From Apoderus coryli (Eukaryota; Arthropoda; Insecta; Coleoptera; Attelabidae): DNA of 64,000 bases. Location: the NCBI GenBank assembly GCA_911728435.2, contig OU452199.1, forward strand, positions 9,372,860 through 9,436,859. Direction: 5' to 3'. A program made the position numbers and the translations under genes. Below are positions 22,400 through 33,200 of this stretch, piece after piece. The notes beneath the pieces are model-generated. The model saw only the letters and a list, made by a program, of their open reading frames with translations. It made no database searches and was not told the DNA's origin. Numbering within the stretch: position 1 is the first letter of the stretch; every line of letters begins with the position of its first letter.

Positions 22400-24000
22400 A
22401 TTCTTGGTATGTTGAAAAATGTTTTAATTTTTTATCACGTAAATAAAAAATACAAGTAATAAATATTTGACTTAATTAGAAAAATATATAAATATATTAT
22501 CTACAAAATATACAAATCTATATACAAAAAACTTTAACACCTCCATTTATCTTGGAAACAATGCATTTCCGGACGTTTATGGGAACTTGTTTTCATAAAA
22601 TAACCTGAAAAATCATCCCCTTAAATATTGCCGCGTTTTTTTGAAAAACCCTGTATACACCTACAAAGATATTTTTAAACTAAATTGGCATAAGGATACA
22701 GTCAAAATACAATAATATTTTTTTTTTTAAGTAAGCTCAAACTCAAAAAAGAAAAATTAGTAAATGTTACTCATTCACACAAAATTTCAATTCCACTAAA
22801 TTTGCACAGAAAATGCAAGAATATAACACAAATGAAATTTTTTATCAGAATAGAGAAAACAGAGGAGTAAAGTTGCAAACAATTTGTTTTTCAGAGGTAG
22901 ATGGAATTTTTGGAAGTTTAGTCTGACTGTGATATCTTGAGAGAACAACTGTCTTGATATTAAGCGGTATTTTAGATTGATGGTTCTGAAAAAGAAGGTA
23001 AAAGAAAAGCACAACCGAACAAATGAAAGAACAGCTCTGAATAGGGAAGATTTATCTGCAAAAAATAAATATTTAGAGTTTTGTAGGTCAAATATCAATC
23101 TGTTGAACAAATCCACCTTCACATTTCCGATAGCATTAAACGTATGATGAATTTATTTCTTAATGCAATTTTAATAATTAAATCAAGTTATTGTTATATT
23201 AAATTGTTATGAAATATTTTATAACAAATAATATTTCAATAAGGAAGTATGAATTTTGTCAATTTGTGGTGTAAATCGAACCTAAAACCCAGAGACAAAT
23301 TGGGAAAAAAATGATATACTTGGCTGAAGATTATTATTATAACAGAAAGCTTATAGGAGAAATTCCACTAGCAACATAGATTTTTTTAAATTTACAAACA
23401 TCAGTTTTTTTAGTTCAGTTACATCCTTTGTTTTTATTAAGACACCTTATATTGTCTTACATTTATATTAAATATGAAACAGGGGTTCCCTCTACCTGAG
23501 TAAAAAGTATTTGTTTTTTTTTTGTTTATTCTCAAAACGCAACGTTTCGAAAAAAATAATAATAAAATAAACTATATTTTGCTGAATATGTCATTAGAAG
23601 TTTTAGGAGAACAAAAATGTATACACTACATTATGTCACAAGCAAGTCATTAAAAATGTATACTTATGGCACATTGAAATTTTCAACAACAGAAGGGAAG
23701 AGTTCCATTTTAGAAATCATCTCAAGATGGCGGTTATACCAAAAACATATTTTATTTTTGCATCCAATTCTGACATGACTTTGTATAATAGACCATAGTC
23801 CTATTTACATATCATGGATATTATTAACACCATTATGAGGTGCCCTAGATGAAAATTGTTTCGACTTATAGATATTAATTCAAGAATAAAACTCTAACAA
23901 CATGTGCGTCAAGCATTTTCAATGTTAACCCCTATTGGAGTTGAAAAAGCGACCAATGTGTTCAAATTGTAGGTCTACTGCGTTGCAATTTTTGTTTAGT
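22400..24000. other. Unannotated AT-rich stretch
   Basis: Short ORFs only, with no recognisable motif, and no strong repeats. Confidence 0.4.
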
Positions 24001-24004
24001 AAAC

Positions 24005-24365
24005 ATCCTTATTGTAAATGCAATTCGTCTTAAAACCTTTACTTATGTTACAAAAAAGAATTATTAAAATAATATTTAATAAACCAAAGAATTGTTTAAG
24101 TATCAACTAAGTATTAGATTTACTTGGTATATACATGACTTCTGTAACATGATTTATCCATAGCAATCCAAGCATGAAAATAATAATAGACCACCCTTAG
24201 GAAACAACGAACTTTATAGTAGACCCAAAGCAAATAATATTGCATTTTTAAAGCTTTTCAACTATCTAGGAATAAAAGTTTCAATGCTTTGCCACAAGAA
24301 ATTAGGTCAGAACATTGTACAAAAAAATAAAAATATTTTCATCAAAATAGAGGAAAAATTTGACT
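24005..24365 (+). pseudogene. Non-LTR reverse transcriptase, extreme C-terminal remnant
   Basis: Across changing frames I read KPLLMLQKRIIKIIFNKPK, then YSRPKANNIAFLKLFNYLGI, then a segment resembling FNALPQEIRSEH and KNIFIKI. This order (LQKRxIRII, a tyrosine/arginine-rich TRSK-like motif, FNxLPxEIR, K-rich end) is the usual C-terminal tail of Jockey/CR1-type reverse transcriptases. Many frameshifts; an old copy. Confidence 0.5.
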
Positions 24366-24369
24366 CTTT

Positions 24370-25330
24370 TTTGCATAGTAGTCATTCATTTACTTAAAAT
24401 ATTCTACATTTTTTATGTAGGGTTCAGTCGCAAATTGCTGGAACTTGGTTATACTTACATCCTTTTATTTTTCTCATCAATCAATTCAAATCAATTACTT
24501 GATGATGTAGTAAACCAATTAGCCGAAACTAATGATCTCTCTTTGGTCAATTGTCAATTAAAAAACGAGACTACAATGTTTTAATTATTCTTGAATTGTC
24601 ACATTACTTCTCTACATTAGTTTTATGATTTCCAGATTGATAACGTTAACAACTTCTATGGTTTCATGGGACTTACAGTAGCTACGCTTGCTTGGAAGAC
24701 TATACAAATAAATCAAGAACTGTGACATGAGAAGAACTCGCTGCCCACGTTATACTTGCTTATCCACTTATTAGGAAATTCGTTACGGACGGACGACGGA
24801 GTGTCGTCTTGTTGAAAAATTGATAATGGAAGTACTTTAATTTCTTCTGCAAATTTTCACGGTCCAATCACGTTGATATCGACAACATTCAATTGTAACC
24901 TCACTTACACCTAGTTTGACAAACTATAGCCGTAGATTTACCTCTAACAAAAAAACTATTTTTTTAATTAGATACTCCACATTTTGTCAATCAGCTTTTG
25001 AGGAAAGTTAGGTAGAGGTAGTCCAAACAATCCACAAATGTTCCGTTACTATGATTACCTGGTGTACCAGTGGCAAAGTGTCCATGTAAGCACTGTTACC
25101 AATGGTAACAGTTAAAAGTCTTAAAAATAAATTTTTTATGACTACTAACTGTAAAATAATTTTATTTATTTTTTTGCCAACAGCAATATATGTAATAATT
25201 CAGTAATTAATCAATGAAATTAACCAAATCCACGAAAATAATTCGCTCTATACTGTCTGGGTTATGCATTTCGTAGATAAGATATTTATCATAAACAAAA
25301 TGCATAGATTGAATGTTACCACTATCGTTT
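24370..25330. other. Unannotated stretch
   Basis: Nothing identified. A slightly more GC-rich part around 24620-24900 reads in no clear frame. Confidence 0.4.
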
Positions 25331-25495
25331 ATGGATACGCGCGATGGTCCATCAGCCCCTCGTCGGGGACGACTAGTGTCTGGTCGCGTTCCTAAGTTCT
25401 ACATTCTATTATGTACGCTTGTTACCATTTTTTGTTTTGGTTACTCGTTAGTCGTTACACAGAATAGGCTGCGGGATACAGTGTGTGTGCAATGA
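25331..25495 (+). CDS. Possible first exon of a type II membrane protein
   Basis: From ATG 25331 the frame gives 54 codons. A basic N-terminus (PRRGRLVSGRVPK) is followed by one hydrophobic segment (FYILLCTLVTIFCFGYSLVV) and NRLRDTV, ending at TGA 25493-25495. This is the layout of a signal anchor followed by a stem. Base composition is richer in G and C than the flanks. GTGTGTG at 25481 could act as a splice donor that avoids the stop. The layout recalls Golgi anchors such as the GOLM family, but I see no decisive similarity and no second exon. It may be a chance ORF. Confidence 0.3.
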   Translation: MDTRDGPSAPRRGRLVSGRVPKFYILLCTLVTIFCFGYSLVVTQNRLRDTVCVQ

Positions 25496-25557
25496 AATAA
25501 ATAAACAGGGATGAGTGCCGTTGCGTAATCGATCAACTACTTGAAAAGTCTTTCTCC

Positions 25558-25812
25558 TTGTATAATTTTGAAGAAAAAAAGGAGATCATTGAAAATGGAA
25601 GACCAACACCTATTGGTTATGTGGTTGCAAGAAAATTAGACTGTATTGTTGGCCGTGTTTTCTACACGAAAAAATGGACCAGTAGCGGAGGCTACGATTT
25701 AAATAGTTTTAGAGTTCTAAAGAGGAGACATGAAATTTCTCCGTTACCTACATGTGAGATGTGTAGCCAATTTGATTCAGTTTGCCAAAACAAGAATCGA
25801 AAGTTGTCTTAA
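25558..25812 (+). pseudogene. Possible N-terminal (TTF zinc finger) remnant of a hAT/ZMYM1-like protein
   Basis: The 84-codon frame opens at a non-ATG codon and reads FEEKKEIIENGRPTPIGY, then FYTKKWTSSGGY, then a tail with CEMC. The NGRPTP word followed by an FxxxW region is typical of the start of the TTF-type finger of ZMYM1-like hAT proteins. Their later cysteine pattern (LFCFPC) is missing. No terminal repeats were found. Confidence 0.3.
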
Positions 25813-25819
25813 CCAAGCT

Positions 25820-27250
25820 TATAAGGCAAGTATTGCTAAATATAATGAAATTGTTAAAAAAATAGATATATCGTAAGCAGGTTCAAAATACACCTTTTTT
25901 TAAAGAATAGATTTTTCACATCTGGTTTTGGTAACACTTTAGAAAAAGTCACGCGTCTCCACTGTGGTGTACCTTCTTACGTTATCTTATACTTGACACC
26001 CTGTATAATGTTATGGTTTGTGTATTTAACTATAATACTTATATTTTTTACTGGCACATCCTTGTATTTAGTAGGAACACCGATATAACTTAATCCAACA
26101 ACCCGCCAATCTACAGATGGCGTGTTCATTAGTGTCTACAAAGCACTGCTAATCTTATATACCGTATATAGTTTGGTATCACAGTTTTTTTTTTTGTTTA
26201 CTATTCGTGCCTCTCTTACAAGGGTAGATCTACTTTTATATCCATGTAATACTCTTAAGCCAATTATTTTTTCAGTTTCCTGTAAAAGCTTTTTCACTAT
26301 CCTGGGATTTCTATATCAAGTTTGCTTGCAAAATGCCTAAACATGAGGATCTACCAGCATAACAGGTATTTTATTTTCTTTTTCCGTTTATACCAATGTT
26401 GATTGCATTAAAACGGGAATTTCGTTTTATTTGTGATTTTCATAGTTATGCTTATATTTGTTTTTAACTAGGAAAATAAATATGATCCAGTATACCACGT
26501 TCGCATATTTTTGTTAAAGTCAAGTGAAGTTGAATGCGCGACTCGCTTTACCTGTTAAATTTGACATCTTTCATTAAAAATCTCAAAAAGTGCCTTTATT
26601 TATAAAAATTTTGAAAAAATGTATTTAAAAAAATTGTTTGCCTTTGCATTTTCTATCGAGGTTCAAACTTTAGTACCTGTATCTAAGATAATTCTTCGTC
26701 AAACTGTCGAAAATTGTGTCCAGACCCTGCTTATTATCTTCTACGTATCGAAGCAGCCACAGATCTAGAAAGGGGGATATAAAACTGTTTACATTTCCAA
26801 GCGATCAAACATCATTATTTGCAGATATCGATAATGCCAAACTTCCGCTGTGAACCCCACATTTAATACCTTTGTTTTAAAATACACTATTTTGATACGG
26901 CATTTTTTACCGTTTTAAAGCAAAATATAACTTAGATGATGGTACTAAGTTTTGTATATAATAAAACGATATACCCAAGATATTTTTTAGTTACCTTTTT
27001 TTATGAATTTTAACAGTTTGAAGGCATATTTCACCAAATCATAATTTAATTATGAAGTACACGTGGCAACTCTGTAAAGCTAAGCAACTGAGTAGTACGC
27101 GGAGAATTTACGATATCCATTCATTCGTGTAATCAGCTAGTAGTTTGAGCTCTGTTGCCAAATCTCCTTTGTGCTCGTGTAAATTTGCTGTTAGTTGATG
27201 ATTCTGGGTAATTTTGAGTGTTTTTTGTGCAAAATCTATAAAAAACAATT
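25820..27250. other. Unannotated stretch before the THAP exons
   Basis: No coding motifs. CACCCTGTATA-like tips (around 25997) recur across the window and may be MITE relics. Confidence 0.4.
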
Positions 27251-27254
27251 AAAA

Positions 27255-27673
27255 ATGGTGCGGCGGTGTATAATTTGTAAAAATAATGAAAAATTCAATC
27301 CAAATTTGATATCTCGGGGGTAAGTAACGTCACGACTTGTTATTGTTTATCAGTGGTGTAGTTTGCTTGCTCTACAATTTAAAAATAAATTGCTGTAAAT
27401 AATTACCTAATGTCGTTGTTGATCTTACACTATTTAAATCAACGTTTAATTATAAATTAAGGTTGCACTTCGTTAGATAACTGAATATATTAATACTGAA
27501 TAGGTAGGCTCCAAACGAATTAAATAATTTCATATTGTAGGTTTCCAGTAAATTTGGCAAGACTACAGCTTTTGGTTCTGGAAAATCAGTGTGACCCCAA
27601 GTATGCACAAATATGCTCAAACCATTTTGATGTGAGCGACATTAAGATAACTGAGATTACTGCAGCAAATTAG
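27255..27673 (+). CDS. THAP-type zinc finger, two exons (gene fragment or pseudogene)
   Basis: Exon 1 is 27255-27319 (MVRRCIICKNNEKFNPN...), followed by a consensus donor GTAAGT at 27320. The acceptor ATTGTAG ends at 27540, and exon 2 starts with a frame-completing G giving GFPVNLARLQ, then YAQICSNHFDVSDIK. The spliced frame has C-x2-C, the FP dipeptide and C-x2-H, the C2CH arrangement of THAP DNA-binding domains. It ends at TAG 27671-27673 (65 codons). Just past this point another frame reads IRPDAETQLSFPFNEPLSYR up to a possible donor CAG/GTAATT at 27727-27734, so a one-base shift may have broken a longer gene. THAP domains occur in host genes and in P-element-type transposases; I cannot tell which this is. 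Confidence 0.6.
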
Positions 27674-27814
27674 ACCAGACGCTGAAACTCAATTATCATT
27701 TCCTTTTAATGAGCCTCTGTCATACAGGTAATTATAAAATATATACATACTTATTTGCTTAATAAAATGTGTCTATATAAAATGTAAGATATAATGTTAG
27801 ATAATATTTTAATA

Positions 27815-27819
<5 letters not shown>

Positions 27820-27846
<27 letters not shown>
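27820..27846. repeat. TA dinucleotide repeat
   Basis: About 13 TA units, followed by a short palindromic segment around GGTAAATACACCATAATGTG. Confidence 0.9.
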
Positions 27847-27848
<2 letters not shown>

Positions 27849-27849
27849 T

Positions 27850-29575
27850 AAATACACCATAATGTGTATTTACCTATTGTATTTATATTATTGTTTTATG
27901 TGCTCTAAAGATACCTAATGTTATCAATGATCTATATTTTGTAATAATAAATTTTTCTTTAATTTCCTATTGTATTATTTTTATTTATCACACACTGTAT
28001 ATTATAGTTTTCCAGATCATATATTGTGGTGCTACCTAACGCCTATCTAATCCTATAACCATCATCGTCTAAAGATATTTAGAATTAGATAGGGTAAAAA
28101 GAATATATAATAGTTTTTGTCATGAATCATGATGGATCATAAACCAAAAAAAAAAACGGTAATTTGAAAACCTACAATTTATCATCGCTTTATATCACTT
28201 TAGTGAACATCAATCGTATAACTAAAATATAAAGAATGCTTTAAAACCGCACGCCACTGGTACATAAAATGAAATGGAAACGACCAACCAGGTACAACGT
28301 TGCCATTTTTTCTATCTGTCCTTTTCTATCTTATATATCAACTGCCAATATAATATGTCTGATTGTAAACAAATGTGAATTATGAATGAAATTTCAGATA
28401 ATGTTATATCTCTCGAGTTTCTAGATCTGTGGAAGCAGCAGTATTTGATTTTACATAATCTGACATACTGATGCCTTTTTTAGCATATATTTTTACTAGA
28501 ACTGTTTATTTCGCTCCAGAAACTGATAATCGTAGTCCAAAGTACGCACTCTTTGATGCAAAGTTTATTTATTTTTAAGTGAAAATTGATTTTGTGGCGT
28601 AGCGGACAAAAATTATTTCTAATTACTTATATTTACGGACACAAATTCATTTTACAATTTATTTTTAAGAGTTTTACAAAAAACGACTTGTTTTTATTAT
28701 TTTACAGTGGTCAAATGCAGTTTAAGCAGATATCGCTTAAGCAACTGTGGATTTGGTTCAAATATTTTCAGATTTAAATTTTAGACTTATCGCAAAGTTA
28801 CATTTACTGGCTAGCCATGAAACATCTTATTATACCCATTATACTAAATTATTTCATATAACAGCGATAGTATGTCCCGCTGGATCTGTTTCCTGGCAGT
28901 ATGTGCACTCATCTTCCCAATTTTTTTTCCGTAAGCCCAGCGTAATTCCGAAAGCATTCATGACTGGACATTGCTTGGAACTGTCTAGACTGAACAAAGT
29001 TGGTGAGTTTATGTCAAAATAAATACATAATACTTATAGAAAAGGAAAGACAAAAACTATAACTTTTACGAGAATGTTTCAGCTAAATAAAACGTTCCCT
29101 GTATACCTAAATTTAATAACTTTAAATTTTCATATCGTAGGCTATGAATAAACTCGGATTTTTTCCATAGATTTGAAGTAAGTTCAAACCGACTGAAATA
29201 CAAAGAAGATATAATCCAGTTCACTGCAAAGGAAAGCATAAAAGAGATAAAAACAAGCTAGCAAACAGCTTTATGTAGACAAGAAATACTACAAAAATCT
29301 GCATAACAAATTTAGTGCGTATCAAAGCGAATTATAAAACATTTTCACTGGTTAACCTTAAAAAAGAAATAGGTACTTAAAAGCTGCTTTAAACTAAAAG
29401 TACATGAAACGTACATTATACAGATGCGTAACATTCAATTTGGAGGGCCTGTGACAACAATTAAGTAAATGTCCATTAATTTGTTTGTATGATATATACA
29501 GCGTGATTTAGGTTGTACTTCAATTATTTTATAATTATTTTTCAACGCGAAAATTTAAATAAAGTGCATATTATA
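27850..29575. other. Unannotated AT-rich stretch
   Basis: A short word, TTTTGTGGCGTAGCGGACAA at 28591, recurs with changes at 48972, hinting at a dispersed repeat. I could not define coding features. Confidence 0.4.
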
Positions 29576-29580
29576 CATAA

Positions 29581-30058
29581 TGTATAGTAAATGCAATGAT
29601 TAACTATTTTTTCTTTAATGGACTGTATTAGTAGGTTGCACAAGTTCAATATTTAAATTCCAATTTTTTTTCTGTTAAGATAATAGAGCGACGCGATTAA
29701 AATTAACGTGGCCTACCTTTTAATGCTGCAGTTCTGTTGCGGGGCCCCGTTCTAATCCAATCTGATGTCACTCTCCAATGTTCTCCACTTTCACACAATT
29801 ATTAGGTATATATTTTGCCACAGTAACTTCAAGAGTAATTTTAAAGGTACATATAACTTTTTGTTTAAATAAAAAGGACGGCCAACTTTCTGCGAACGTT
29901 ATTATTTCTTCTCCCCGGTCTATCCATTCAAAAACGGTCACGAACGAAAATTATGCGCGGGACTTGTGCGCCCCAGCAATTAATGGTTTATCGATAATCA
30001 TTGAACAATCGATAAAATAATTTTCTTATTTATTCATTACTAGCGATATGCTCGTACA
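29581..30058 (-). repeat. BEL/Pao 3' LTR (left in this orientation)
   Basis: Direct repeat of 35759-36236 with equal length and no difference that I noticed. Since the element reads on the minus strand, this is its 3' LTR. Confidence 0.95.
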
Positions 30059-30228
30059 TACCGCCGACCAAAAACAAGTGTTTTTTTCAATAAGCAAAAA
30101 ATAATAATTTCGAAATACATATATAGCTATGACAATACCCCGTATAGTTCCCAAAAAAAAAATAAAATAAACAAAAAAATCATACTGAAAAGGTACTTAA
30201 TACTAACCATATATATTATATATTTTTA

Positions 30229-33200
30229 TTATTGATTTGGAAGAGGACAAACCTTCGCAATAGGTCTTTTGTAAACCCCGTCCTTGGTTTTCACTGTCAC
30301 CACTCTAACGTGACCGTCAGAACCGGGATGTATGTCAATAATACGACCAAGGGACCACTGCAAGGGTGGTTTAAGTTCATCTTTTAATAAAACCAACGTA
30401 TTAGTTTCCAATTTAGTAGAAGTTGAAAACCACTTTGATCGCTGTTGTAATGTATGCAAGTATTCAGAACTCCACCGCTTCCAAAAACTTGCATGCAATT
30501 GCTGCAATAACTGCCAACGATTTAGTCTATTAGGGTTAATATTAGACAAATCTGGGTAGGAAACTGAATTAAGCGGCTCCAACGTCAGAAAATGCCCTGG
30601 AGTTAAAGGGTATAAATCGTTAGGGTCGATACTCTGAGCACAAAGTGGACGTGAATTTAATACAGACTCTACTAGAGTCAAAAAAGTATAAAATTCTTCA
30701 AAACTAAATATTTGCTCTCCGACTACCCTATATAGATGTGTCTTAACAGATTTTACTCCTGCTTCCACAAGTCCATTAAAATGGGGTGCAGAAGGAGGAT
30801 TAAAGTGCCATCTAATATTCAGTTCCTGAGATATTTCTTTCGAAAGTGAGATTAGTTGGGCATTCGCTCCGACGAAATTTTTACCATTGTCACTATAAAT
30901 ATCAGAACATCTGCCTCTCCTAGCGACAAATCTTTTGAAAGCTGCCAAAAAAGCTTCAGATGTAAGATCTGACACCAATTCCAGGTGTATAGCCTTTGTA
31001 GCACAACATACAAAAATACATATGTAAGATTTCAAACGAACAGAGCCACGAATTCTATTCATGACAATAGAAAAGGGTCCTGCGTAGTCGACTGCTACGT
31101 GCGAAAAACATTTTAATTGCGATATTCTGCATGTTGGTAGATCTCCCATGTAAGGGATGGCAACTTTAGGATTAGCACGAAAACATTTTACGCATTTTGA
31201 AATGCATTTTTTGATAACTCTACGAGCTGATAAAATCCAGAATTGTTGCAATATCAAATGATGAATAGTTTTCAATCCTGGATGTAAAAATTCCTTATGA
31301 ACCCTTTCAATTACCAATTCTGTAAGCTTGTGATTTGAGGGTAAAAGTAATGGATGTTTAACATCATACGCCAAGGAGGAATGACGTAATCGACCGCCGA
31401 CCCTGAGGAGTCCGTGTTCATCAAGAAACGGCGCCAATTTCCGAAAATTTTTTGGCAAAATTAGACTATTTTGTATTTTAGATATTATATCCGAAAAGGT
31501 TACACATTGTACTCTCTTAACAATTATTAACAATGAGTTGTTAAGCTCAGTATTGGTTAGTTTACAATCTTTATTATTCAAATTTTTAAATAGGCGATTT
31601 TTAAGTATGACTACAAACAAATTACAATAGGCTAGAATACGTTGTATTTTTGATAAAGACGAAAAGTGGTCTAGAAGGTAATCTACGATTTGATAAGATT
31701 CTAAGCAATCACTCTGATTTTCCACAAGCAAAACCGCTTTTCGTTCCTCACAGTAAATATCAGAGGCATCATGTACATCATCTCTGGAACAAGGCCATGT
31801 ATTCTTATCACGCATCAGAAATTCTGGACCATACCACCATAACTTATGAGATATAAGTTCTAGGGGAAAAACTCCTTTACTAGCACAATCAGCAGAATTA
31901 TGTAACGATTGTACATAATGCCATGGGTCGAAATGAACATTCTCTTGAATGTGTGCTACTCGATTTGCAACAAATACTTTCCAACGGTGCGGGGATGAGG
32001 AAAGCCACGCTAAAACAATCTGAGAATCCGACCAAGCATATATTTTATCTATGGTTACAAAAGTAGAATAAGTTTTCTTAACGAAAGTAATAAGGTCTGT
32101 GAGAAGCACTGCAGCACAGAGCTCTAATCGAGGAATAGATTGTGTTTTTAAGGGATTGACACGAGTTTTTGCAATTACGAAACAAATTTTAATACTACCA
32201 TCAGTATATTCGATACGAAAATAGACAACAGCTGCATAGCCAATCATAGAAGCATCGCAAAATCCATGAATATCCACTCGAAAAACTGCATCTAGCGACA
32301 AGCATCTAGCAATTTGAACATTCGATAGTTCTGGCATTTCACGAAGTATCCTTTCCCATTTCGCTACGATAAAATCCGGAGCAAGTACATCCCAGTCAAT
32401 ATTTGCAGCCCAAAGCTGTTGCATTAAATGTTTTGCAAGTAAGGTTATTGGCGATAAAAATCCAAGTGGGTCAAAAATACGAGCAATTTGAGAAAGAATA
32501 TTTCTTTTTGTACAAGGTTTGTCAAGAGGTTGACAACGAAAGAAAAATATGTCTCTATTAGGATCCCATTGTAGTCCTAGTACTTTAACAAAACTAGGTT
32601 CTTCCTTGTCGAATGAAAACAAATGCTGGTCAATATCTGAGGATGCCACAGAAGAAAGAAACTCAGGACTATTACTTGCAAATTTGCGAAGCTGGAAACC
32701 TGCAGATTCTAACAATGAACACAATTCCTTCTGTAGTGAGATAGCTTCTTTGGTTGAAGAAGCACCACAAACAATATCATCAACATAAATATTATTTTGT
32801 AATACCTTACAAGCTCTTGGGTAATTTTCCTCTTCTAATGATGCGAGATGCAATAAGGTTCTGATGGCTAGAAATGGAGCCGAAACTACCCCAAACGAAA
32901 CAGTATTTAATTGATAGTGACCTATAGGGTCGATAGGCGAAAAGCGCCACAATATCCTTTGATATTTTCTATGCGAAGGCGAAACCAAAATTTGACGGTA
33001 CATTTGCTTAATGTCAGCCACGAAAGCAATATTATGTAAACGAAACAATAATAAGACTTCAACAATGTCTGTTTGTAGTTTAGGACCTGTCAACAAACAG
33101 TCATTTAACGATACATTTTTAGATCCTTTAGCACTAGCGTCGAACACGACTCGAAGTTTCGTCGTAGTACTGTCAGGTTTAACGACACAGTGATGAGGAA

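Noticed and set aside
29778..30020. 80-codon ORF present twice (also 35956-36198)
   Set aside because: It lies inside the BEL/Pao LTRs, on the strand opposite to the element. Its duplication is explained by the LTRs.
30059..30085. Polypurine tract of the BEL/Pao element
   Set aside because: The bases next to the 3' LTR are not clearly purine-rich on the minus strand. I could not define a tract.
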